DNA of 21,718 bases from Treponema sp. (GTDB taxonomy: Bacteria > Spirochaetota > Spirochaetia > Treponematales > Treponemataceae), in assembly GCA_016296655.1 (NCBI GenBank), contig JAEDIW010000042.1:1-21718 (forward strand), in the 5' to 3' direction. Under the pieces are notes generated by a model, which saw nothing but the letters and a program-made list of their open reading frames with translations, searched no databases and was not told the DNA's origin. The translations under genes were made by a program, and so were the position numbers. Shown one piece after another: positions 16,290 to 21,718 of this stretch (the stretch's first letter is position 1; each line of letters starts with the position of its first letter).

Positions 16290-16329
16290 CACAAGCAAAA
16301 CACAAGCAAAAACGCTTGCCGACTATACT
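16290..16329 (+). promoter_or_regulatory. Tandem 11-base repeats abutting a TATACT -10, upstream of the ClpP-like gene
   Basis: CACAAGCAAAA occurs twice in tandem (16290-16300, 16301-16311), followed by an inverted half-site GCTTG (16314-16318). A TATACT -10 lies at 16324-16329. The expected -35 position (16301-16306, CACAAG) is non-consensus and lies inside the second repeat, as at activator-dependent promoters. The transcript would have a leader of about 58 bases. Confidence 0.4.
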
Positions 16330-16393
16330 TTTATTCAGTATTATTACTATGATTACGATTTTGTATTTTTGCAAAGCATCAATGGGAGACAAA

Positions 16394-17011
16394 ATGAACA
16401 GTTTAACAGACGTTATTTATAACGAAGAAGAAAATGAACAGAAAGACAAAAAGGATAAAGTTTCAGACGCCCTTGCGGAAAAATTCCTAAAAACCCGGCA
16501 AATCATTCTTTCAGGACAAATAAATAAAGAGCTTGCAGAAAAAATTGTCCGTCAGCTGCTTGTACTTGAAGCTGACAATCATGACCCGATTTATGTATAC
16601 ATTGACTCGCCAGGAGGAGATGTTGACGCAGGGTTTGCAATTTTTGACATGATTCGTTTTATTGATGCTCCAGTATACCTTATTGGCATGGGACTTATTG
16701 CAAGTGCAGCTGCACTCATTTTGCTTGCAGCACCAAAAGAACGCCGTCTTGGTTTGCCAGACAGCCGTTACCTCATCCATCAGCCGCTCAGTGAAATGCA
16801 GGGAGCTGCAACAGACATTGAAATTCATGCCCTTGAAATGGCAAAGACAAAGGCAAAACTTAATAAACTTATTTCTGATGAAACAGGCAAACCCATCGAA
16901 CAGGTTTCAAAAGATACAGAACGCGACTGCTGGCTTAGTGCAAAAGAAGCTGAAGAGTACGGCCTCATAAGTGCAATTGTCAGCAAACGTTCTGACTTAA
17001 AAAACATCTGA
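16394..17011 (+). CDS. clpP: ClpP-family serine protease (second-type ClpP)
   Basis: Protein of 205 residues with the ClpP/crotonase fold, about the length of ClpP. The Ser-His-Asp triad can be read as S104 (LIASAAALILL), H129 (LIHQPL) and D178 (TERDCWLSA). IDSPGGDV (70-77) supplies the oxyanion loop. The usual ASSMG around the serine is ASAAA, and the N-terminus is an acidic and Lys-rich stretch (EEENEQKDKKDK) instead of the usual processed leader. ClpP normally degrades unfolded proteins fed by ClpX or ClpA; no unfoldase is nearby. I chose the ATG at 16394 because GGGAG at 16384-16388 is well placed; in-frame ATGs at 16316 and 16382 exist. It may be a regulatory or partner ClpP. Confidence 0.82.
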   Translation: MNSLTDVIYNEEENEQKDKKDKVSDALAEKFLKTRQIILSGQINKELAEKIVRQLLVLEADNHDPIYVYIDSPGGDVDAGFAIFDMIRFIDAPVYLIGMGLIASAAALILLAAPKERRLGLPDSRYLIHQPLSEMQGAATDIEIHALEMAKTKAKLNKLISDETGKPIEQVSKDTERDCWLSAKEAEEYGLISAIVSKRSDLKNI

Positions 17012-17032
17012 AGCAGTCTATAAGGTTTCCTG

Positions 17033-17058
17033 TAAATTTTGTTTGTAAACAAATTTTA
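17033..17058. promoter_or_regulatory. Inverted repeat between the ClpP-like and GNAT genes
   Basis: TTTGTTT (17038-17044) and AAACAAA (17047-17053) form a 7-bp dyad that extends to TAAA/TTTA after one mismatch. It lies 17 bases before the next ATG. It may be an operator or a weak AT-only terminator. No clear ribosome binding site lies between it and the start. Confidence 0.4.
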
Positions 17059-17074
17059 TTTATGGTAAATTATC

Positions 17075-17962
17075 ATGTACTTTGATTTAACAGAAAGCAT
17101 TAAAGATTCAATACTTAATGCAATGGATGACCAGACTTCAGACTTGGTTTTTGACTCAAAAAGCAGGTCAGTCGTTGAGTCAGATCAAAATACAACTAAT
17201 AATGAACAATACATAGATTTGCCAAAATGGACTTCTGCTGACGGTTTTAAAATCAGACAAGACTTTGTTTCCTGCCTGCATGCACCTTTGGCAAAAGACG
17301 AACTTCAGCAGATTCTACATTCTGGCAGGGGGGTGTTCAGAAATTTTAAGAGCTGTTTAAAACAGTACCCTGAAATTGAAAAAAAATGGCATCTGTTCAA
17401 AAGACGTAAAATGCTGTTAAAAGTCAATGAATGGTACAACGCATTGCGCGAACTTTGGGGGCTTGAAGCTCTAGAAGCTGAACCAGAAGATTTTGAAGAT
17501 TTGGTTCAGAATGACTTTATTTTTCGCGGGTACGATTCTGCCAAGGACAAAGAATCTGTACTGCACTATGCCAATGTGGAAGAAGTCTGTATTGATGAAA
17601 ACCTGGAAGAAGTTTCAGCTGCCATTAAGTTTTTATGGGAAAGGCAGTTTTTGTCGCAGGATTCTGATTTTGGTCTTGTCAGCAAAACTTTTTCTGATGA
17701 TTTTGCGGGTTGCATTACATTTCAGGCTTGCACGTCCTCATCAACAAAAGCTGTCGTTTTGTCGGCATTTTTTGTATTAAAGAATTTCCGTGGACTTGGG
17801 ATTGGCAGAATGTTGCTTTCTCAAAGTCTTGAACTTTTGCGAAAACGGAAAATTCAGTGGGTTATTATTGCAAACGTTATTATTCCTGATTCCATGATTC
17901 CTTTATTGAATCGTTCGGGTTTTAAAAAAATCGGTTCAGGATATATCGCCAGATTATTTTGA
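17075..17962 (+). CDS. UPF0158-like domain fused to a GNAT acetyltransferase domain
   Basis: Protein of 295 residues with two parts. Residues about 51-130 (WTSADGFKIRQDFVSCL, then FRNFKSCLKQYPEIEKKWHLFK and VNEWYNALRELWGLE) resemble the UPF0158 family of small bacterial proteins of unknown role. Residues about 180-295 look like a GNAT fold: LSAFFVLKNFRGLGIGRMLL (229-248) contains the acetyl-CoA loop RGLGIG (239-244), and the end IPLLNRSGFKKIGSGYIARLF matches the last GNAT strands. The predicted reaction is transfer of an acetyl group to an amine or peptide; the substrate is unknown. The first 48 residues are acidic and low in structure. It lies 63 bases after the ClpP-like gene, and an inverted repeat in that gap may separate or regulate them. 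Confidence 0.75.
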   Translation: MYFDLTESIKDSILNAMDDQTSDLVFDSKSRSVVESDQNTTNNEQYIDLPKWTSADGFKIRQDFVSCLHAPLAKDELQQILHSGRGVFRNFKSCLKQYPEIEKKWHLFKRRKMLLKVNEWYNALRELWGLEALEAEPEDFEDLVQNDFIFRGYDSAKDKESVLHYANVEEVCIDENLEEVSAAIKFLWERQFLSQDSDFGLVSKTFSDDFAGCITFQACTSSSTKAVVLSAFFVLKNFRGLGIGRMLLSQSLELLRKRKIQWVIIANVIIPDSMIPLLNRSGFKKIGSGYIARLF

Positions 17963-18357
17963 AGAATTAACATTCAGGTTGAACATCAGTTTCAACAGAA
18001 CTGCAGCTTTGCAGATTGCATCTGTTATGGACAAGGGATTGGAGGGGCTTGTAAAACAGAGAATGCATCAGGAAAAATTGTGAATGCTTTCAGGCAAGTG
18101 CTGATTAACACAGAATCGATTACTCTGCACTTTCCGTCAAATTGACTTACGGACAATCAGCTACCTTCAAGGTTAACACTGAAAAGTCCCCAATAAGATT
18201 ATTCAGTGGTTCCTTAACATGAGCAGTTTTTTAGCATTATCTGTTTTATGGAGCGGAAGCGGAACCCCGGAAAGCCCGGTTTTTTGTTTTTGAAAAAAAC
18301 AAAAAATGGCCCTGAAAAAAAAACTGATAAAAACCAATTTTTAAATAGGAGTTTTGA
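17963..18357 (+). other. 395-base leader with several hairpins before the DbpA-type gene
   Basis: No gene is convincing here. Stems seen are AACAGA (17994-17999 with TCTGTT 18021-18026) enclosing CTGCA/TGCAG (18001-18005, 18010-18014), and CACTGAA/TTCAGTG (18177-18183, 18202-18208). GGATTGGAG at 18036-18044 matches 5331-5339. A weak promoter pair TTAACA (18214-18219) and TTATCT (18237-18242) has 17-base spacing. The repeat copy at 18249-18312 is listed on its own. Confidence 0.5.
18249..18312 (+). repeat. Second copy of the hairpin element, before the DbpA-type gene
   Basis: TGGAGCGGAAGCGG followed by CGGAAAGCCCGGTTTT (18269-18284, 15 of 16 identical to 5387-5402). A perfect 12-bp stem TTTTTTGTTTTT (18280-18291) with AAAAACAAAAAA (18295-18306) follows, then GGCCC. 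The core sits at the base of the stem as in the copy at 5313-5438, although the stem sequence is quite different. CCGG-AAAGC-CCGG followed by six Ts also resembles a weak attenuator. Confidence 0.55.
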
Positions 18358-19089
18358 ATGTCTTTCAAGTATCAAGATGAAATTGATATGAATTTGTTTG
18401 CATCTATTTTGAAGGATGCAGTTTCAAAAGTAAAAACAGAAGAAGATCCTGAAGTTTTAACGGATTTAAAGAAACAGTTTAAGAAAAATGTTCCGTTCAC
18501 TTTGAGAATGTATGTTGCTGCCTATCTTGCAAAACAGGCTATGACCGGCAGGACAGGAGGCTACAGGAGCCGCCGCGAAAATCGTGATTCACGCTACTCT
18601 ACAAGAGATTGGAAAAGCCGCGAAACAAGAGGCAGTTTTTCTGCAAAGCCTGCCTACACAACTGCTGAAAGCGCAGAACCAAAAGAAACCGAAACACGTC
18701 CAACAAGAGTTGAAATAGATCCTTCAGTTGCAGCCACAGTTTTCATTGGAATTGGCCGCAATCGCCGCGTTTATCCCCGTGATTTAGTTGGACTTTTGGT
18801 AAGTGTTGCCCAGCTTGACCGTGACAGAATTGGTGATATCCGCGTTCTTGCAAACTATTCTTTTGTGCAGCTGTTCAGTGAAGATGCTGACAAAGTTATT
18901 GAAGCTCTCAACGGATATGACTATCGCGGCAGAAAACTTAATGTAAGTTATTCCCGCCAGAAAGGGTTTGACGACGAAATGCAGAATGACGAAGCTGATG
19001 ACAAACTGAGTGCAGAAGATGCAGCAGCCTATGCAGCAGCAGAAAAAGCAGCCTCTGACAAAGAGCCCTTTGGTTCTTCTGTTCAGTAA
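18358..19089 (+). CDS. Stand-alone RNA-binding protein with a DbpA-type RRM
   Basis: Protein of 243 residues. Residues 127-200 (TVFIGIGRNRRVYPRDLVGL, then DIRVLANYSFVQLF and GYDYRGRKLNVSYS) match the DbpA RNA-binding domain normally found at the C-terminus of DEAD-box helicases such as DbpA, which bind a 23S rRNA hairpin. No helicase motif is present. Residues 1-62 are helical. Residues 64-95 are an Arg/Gly/Ser-rich linker (GRTGGYRSRRENRDSRYS) likely to bind RNA loosely, and the end is an acidic Ala-rich tail (AEDAAAYAAAEKAAS). AGGAG precedes the ATG. A role in ribosome assembly or RNA chaperoning is inferred. The long structured leader hints at control of its own synthesis. Confidence 0.82.
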   Translation: MSFKYQDEIDMNLFASILKDAVSKVKTEEDPEVLTDLKKQFKKNVPFTLRMYVAAYLAKQAMTGRTGGYRSRRENRDSRYSTRDWKSRETRGSFSAKPAYTTAESAEPKETETRPTRVEIDPSVAATVFIGIGRNRRVYPRDLVGLLVSVAQLDRDRIGDIRVLANYSFVQLFSEDADKVIEALNGYDYRGRKLNVSYSRQKGFDDEMQNDEADDKLSAEDAAAYAAAEKAASDKEPFGSSVQ

Positions 19090-19101
19090 AACGGTACTAA
19101 A

Positions 19102-19827
19102 ATGAAAGCCTTACAGACAGGTCCTATTGCAGTAAACTCTTGGATTGTACCTCTTAATGAAAGGGATGTTTTCATTGTTGACCCTGCAGGACGGTCTGTT
19201 ACTGGTGATGAAACGGTAATTCAGGATTATCTGAAGCAAAAATCCCTTAATCCTGTTGCCGTTGTCCTGACGCATGGGCATTTTGACCATGTAATCGGAC
19301 TTCCTTCCATAAAAAAATCTTTTCCTGACATAAAAATTGCAATTCATAAGGCTGATGCTGAATGCATTGGCGCAAACTCTGCAAAAATTCAAGGGCTGCT
19401 TCTTGAAGGGCTTGCAGGTTCCAGTCTTCTGCCTTATGTTTCAAACTTGCCGGAAGCTGACTGCATATTTGAAGACGGTCAGACATTTGACAGTTTTTTT
19501 TCAAAAGATTACTGCATCAAAATGTGCGGTGACGAACTGCGCGGCAGTCAGGTTTTTGAAACTTTTGCAAACTGGGCTGTAATTCATACTCCCGGTCATA
19601 CAAAAGGTTCATGCTGTTTTTATAATGCGCAGGAAAAAATCCTTATTTCTGGCGATACAGTTTTTTTCCGCAGTTACGGAAGAACGGATTTATACGGCGG
19701 AAGTCAGGCTGAAATAATCAAGAGCATAGAAAAAATTAAAAAAATTGCAGCTGAAGAAACACTTGTTTTTCCAGGTCATGATTATGCAGGATTTAACCTT
19801 TCATGGCTCGACAGGCTGGACATCTAG
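19102..19827 (+). CDS. Metallo-beta-lactamase-fold hydrolase, glyoxalase II-like
   Basis: Protein of 241 residues of the metallo-beta-lactamase superfamily with a complete metal set. It has THGHFDH (57-63; H58, H60, D62, H63), TPGHTKGS (163-170, H166), SGDTVF (183-188, D185) and FPGHD (223-227, H226). The start VNSWIVP and SYGRTDLYGG resemble the GloB-like thioester hydrolases widespread in bacteria. The usual reaction would be hydrolysis of a thioester such as lactoylglutathione or a related thiol adduct, in the cytoplasm; the exact substrate is not given by sequence. It starts 12 bases after the RNA-binding gene, without a clear ribosome binding site, so it likely depends on translation of that gene. 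It has an insertion between residues 100 and 155. Confidence 0.88.
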   Translation: MKALQTGPIAVNSWIVPLNERDVFIVDPAGRSVTGDETVIQDYLKQKSLNPVAVVLTHGHFDHVIGLPSIKKSFPDIKIAIHKADAECIGANSAKIQGLLLEGLAGSSLLPYVSNLPEADCIFEDGQTFDSFFSKDYCIKMCGDELRGSQVFETFANWAVIHTPGHTKGSCCFYNAQEKILISGDTVFFRSYGRTDLYGGSQAEIIKSIEKIKKIAAEETLVFPGHDYAGFNLSWLDRLDI

Positions 19828-19882
19828 GTTCAGTAAATCAGGTTTTTCGGACAAGCGTTTTTTTTACGAAATAAAAATCCTT

Positions 19883-20611
19883 TTAATGCAGAATAAAAGA
19901 TTCAGGACTGTAAAGTTTATAAAATTCCTGATTTCCGCTCCTTTCTATCCTGTAAAATGAAGCTTCCATCTGTTTTTTTTCTGCGAAAATTGTCACCATT
20001 GCAAACGACGGACTTGAATAACTGCGAGGCAAACTTATGCTTCCGGGGTTAAGCAGAATGCATTTTCTGTATTCGAACTGCGGAACATGAGTGTGGCCAA
20101 AAAAAACAAAATCTGCACCGACAATCTGGGCTTCATGCTCCAAGTTTTCAAGGCTTGAATAAACTCCGTACCGATGTCCATGAGTCATGAAAATTTTGTG
20201 GCCGCAGGCAGTAAACACAAGGCATTGGGGAATCTTTACAATCTGGGAACATGCAGACTGCCGGCAACTTACAGGAAATTCCATAGGAAAAGCTGACGAA
20301 TCGTTATTTCCGCACACAAAAGCGGTCACAGGCGGGATTGTAAACGGAAGCGCACAGTCCTGAACATCTTCAATTATTGAAAGCAAGTCGGAGATGCCGT
20401 CGCCACAAAAGGCAATTGCATCAATGTGGCCTGAAAAATATGAAAGGATTCTTTCAAGCTGCTGACGGTTGCCATGAGAATCTGAAAAAACAAGAATCCG
20501 TGCAGATTTTGCATGAGAAAGGTTTTCCTGAAATTCCTCTGTAGAAATTAAAAAAGAGTCAAGCTGGCTCAAAGGATTGCAGAAATTTGTCTGGTTAGTA
20601 CTGTTTTTCAT
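19883..20611 (-). CDS. YfcE/MJ0936-type metallophosphodiesterase
   Basis: Calcineurin-like phosphoesterase of 242 residues, cytoplasmic. Metal and catalytic motifs are complete: FSDSHGN (42-48), CGDGISD (69-75), CGNND (100-104), THGHRYG (143-149) and FGHTHVP (171-177), then NPGSISLPR (188-196), which is characteristic of the YfcE and MJ0936 group. These cleave phosphodiesters in vitro; the natural substrate is generally unclear. About 35 residues precede the core and are not part of the fold. The ATG at 20611 overlaps the stop of the upstream lipoprotein gene as ATGA, and AGGA lies shortly before it. A longer in-frame start at 20701 lies inside that gene and is less likely. It is convergent with the hydrolase gene at 19827, and no strong terminator lies between them. 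Confidence 0.88.
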   Translation of the reverse strand: MKNSTNQTNFCNPLSQLDSFLISTEEFQENLSHAKSARILVFSDSHGNRQQLERILSYFSGHIDAIAFCGDGISDLLSIIEDVQDCALPFTIPPVTAFVCGNNDSSAFPMEFPVSCRQSACSQIVKIPQCLVFTACGHKIFMTHGHRYGVYSSLENLEHEAQIVGADFVFFGHTHVPQFEYRKCILLNPGSISLPRSYSSPSFAMVTIFAEKKQMEASFYRIERSGNQEFYKLYSPESFILH

Positions 20612-21381
20612 TCGCTTAATTCCTGAAATACAAAATGATTTACAGAACGCAGGCCTGACTCCGGGTCTACAAAATGACTTACCTTGCGCGAAGCTCCGCA
20701 TATTCTCTGAACATGAATAATCAAATCAGAATCCGAAGCAAGAGGTCCTTCCAGAAAAGTCATATACAAAACAGCATTTTCAATCAGGGGCAAAACATTT
20801 TCAGGATTCAAAGAATGTTGCTCTTCATCATTGAGAATATTCTGGACGGAAAATTTTTCAAGAACAAAGTCTGAACTCCATTCAGACCCAAGCACATCAT
20901 CCTGTGGAAAAAACGAAAAAACCGGAAATGGCAGAACTCCGCCATATCTTGAACGCAAAATACTGAGCGCTGAATGCATATTTTCAGGTGCCCCCAGCAA
21001 AAGCAAACCTTCAAGTTCGTCATCTGCGAGAATATCAGCAAGATTGGTTACTTTTGTACGCACTCCTGTTTTAAAATCTTCAGGAAAGATAAGGCATTTT
21101 ACAAGACCGTTTTCTTCTGCCATACCAAATTTACTACCAAGAACAGCTTTTGCCATTTTTACAAACGAGCTTTCATTGTAGCCGTAACCAAATACAACGC
21201 ATATTTTTTTATGCGAATAAAGCCATTTTGAACAGTCAGTCCATTCACTGCTTTTTTTTACGTTAAGAGAAAAACAATCTTCTGATTTAGCATCCACAAT
21301 CTGCCCTTTTTTACAGGAAATGAATCCAGATTGCAGCACAGCCGCACAGAATAATAGAATAATTTTAAATATTTTTTTCAT
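20608..21381 (-). CDS. Hypothetical lipoprotein, possibly a periplasmic-binding-protein fold
   Basis: Protein of 257 residues that I do not recognise. The N-terminus MKKIFKIILLFCAAVLQSGF ends in a lipobox FISC with C23 as the acceptor, so it is a membrane-anchored lipoprotein. The mature part has alternating beta-strand and helix pattern: KICVVFGYGYNESSFVKMAKAV, ELEGLLLLGAPENMHSALS and LPFPVFSFFPQDDVLGSE. This reads like a Rossmann-type ligand-binding fold of the BMP or sugar-binding kind; this is a guess from pattern only. I chose the ATG at 21381 because the candidate promoter would start transcription near 21392; ATGs at 21396 and 21387 are in frame. Its stop overlaps the phosphodiesterase ATG. 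Confidence 0.78.
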   Translation of the reverse strand: MKKIFKIILLFCAAVLQSGFISCKKGQIVDAKSEDCFSLNVKKSSEWTDCSKWLYSHKKICVVFGYGYNESSFVKMAKAVLGSKFGMAEENGLVKCLIFPEDFKTGVRTKVTNLADILADDELEGLLLLGAPENMHSALSILRSRYGGVLPFPVFSFFPQDDVLGSEWSSDFVLEKFSVQNILNDEEQHSLNPENVLPLIENAVLYMTFLEGPLASDSDLIIHVQRICGASRKVSHFVDPESGLRSVNHFVFQELSE

Positions 21382-21398
21382 CCGCATATAACGCAAAT

Positions 21399-21427
21399 AT
21401 AATAGCGGATTTTTATTTTATTGAAAA
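21399..21427 (-). promoter_or_regulatory. Candidate promoter of the lipoprotein-phosphodiesterase pair
   Basis: On the minus strand TTTTCA (21427-21422), 17 bases, TATTAT (21404-21399). The start of transcription would fall near 21392, leaving a leader of about 11 bases before the ATG at 21381, with no real ribosome binding site. Confidence 0.4.
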
Positions 21428-21430
21428 CAT

Positions 21431-21456
21431 TCAAATCCACATTTCAAATCCACATT
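21431..21456. repeat. Perfect 13-base tandem duplication
   Basis: TCAAATCCACATT is present twice head to tail (21431-21443, 21444-21456) just upstream of the lipoprotein promoter. It may be a regulator site or a slippage product. Confidence 0.7.
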
Positions 21457-21509
21457 AAGCCCAGCTATCCAGAACAAATCATGGTGGAAAGTATTTGAAT
21501 TTTTTATAT

Positions 21510-21656
21510 ATGGCTGGCTTTTTGCTAAAAAGATTTGATTTTGTTTATCCTGCCGGCGGAAACGATTTTACTTCGGTAAAGCTTACTCCTTCTGAACTGG
21601 AACAGGTCTCAGAGGCGGACGGCTGGTGTTATGTCTGTAAGGGCTGGGAAGAATAG
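21510..21656 (+). CDS. Probable small protein with a CxxC pair
   Basis: A 48-residue reading frame with coding-like composition: MAGFLLKRFDFVYPAGG, then TSVKLTPSELEQVSEADGWC and YVCKGWEE. It is more GC-rich than the surrounding gap and uses a balanced codon set with no rare runs. C40 and C43 form a CxxC (CYVC) and the end is Trp-rich. I do not recognise it. No ribosome binding site precedes the ATG; a TTG at 21495 is in frame and has GGTGG (21483-21487) seven bases before it, so the true protein may have five more residues. It is divergent from the lipoprotein gene. Confidence 0.5.
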   Translation: MAGFLLKRFDFVYPAGGNDFTSVKLTPSELEQVSEADGWCYVCKGWEE

Positions 21657-21681
21657 TTTCGGACTTGGAGTTTCCGCATTT

Positions 21682-21714
21682 GATCTTTTGCTAACTTATC
21701 AATGCAAAAGTATC
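21682..21714 (+). other. Stem-loop at the window edge
   Basis: GATCTTTTGC (21682-21691) pairs with GCAAAAG-ATC (21704-21714, one bulged T at 21711) around a 12-base loop. It lies 26 bases after the small gene. Whether a T tract follows cannot be seen because the window ends. Confidence 0.4.
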
Positions 21715-21718
21715 TGCT

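Noticed and set aside
17967..18077. Plus-strand open stretch after the GNAT gene as a gene remnant
   Set aside because: It has one late ATG, only 16 codons beyond it, no ribosome binding site and no recognisable family; it lies in the hairpin-rich leader.
20612..20701. Longer N-terminus for the phosphodiesterase
   Set aside because: It would run deep inside the upstream lipoprotein gene; the ATGA overlap at 20608-20611 is the usual coupled arrangement.

Overview
The window reads as chromosomal DNA of a spirochaete, most likely a host-associated Treponema. The base composition is AT-leaning. The EF-G has the signature of the spirochaete/mitochondrial EF-G lineage. Topoisomerase IV is of the compact spirochaete/Bacteroidetes type (RYIECR at the active tyrosine), and several lipoproteins and surface-type proteins have no wide family. 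The genus is inferred from protein style, not from a search. I see no mobile element, CRISPR array, tRNA or rRNA; the content is core and lineage-specific housekeeping.

Layout. 13-2802 (+): EF-G, then a small RecA/KaiC-like ATPase, closed by a strong bidirectional terminator. 2906-4983 (-): a MATE transporter and an O6-alkylguanine-DNA alkyltransferase. 5469-7544 (+): a chemotaxis receptor behind a hairpin-rich leader. 13490-7661 (-): an apparent operon parE, parC, DUF975-like membrane protein, yigZ-like gene, with parE driven by a near-consensus promoter that predicts a leaderless mRNA. 13965-14441 (+): trmO behind four consecutive hairpins and ahead of a strong terminator. 14590-17962 (+): a secreted barrel-like protein, a lipoprotein metallophosphoesterase, a ClpP-family protease and a UPF0158-GNAT fusion. 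18358-19827 (+): a stand-alone DbpA-type RNA-binding protein behind a 395-base leader, then a metallo-beta-lactamase-fold hydrolase. 21381-19883 (-): a lipoprotein overlapping a YfcE-like phosphodiesterase by ATGA. 21510-21656 (+): a probable small gene.

The most unusual material is non-coding. Four intergenic leaders (before the chemotaxis receptor, between parE and parC, before trmO, before the DbpA-type gene) hold short perfect stem-loops. Two of them share a conserved core, CGGAAAGCCyGGTTTT, followed by a stem whose two arms differ in sequence between copies but stay perfectly complementary within each copy. This suggests a dispersed structured element. The same TATACT -10 hexamer recurs at several intergenic sites, and at least two genes appear to have leaderless or nearly leaderless transcripts. 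Gene functions rest on motifs read by eye; no database search was run.
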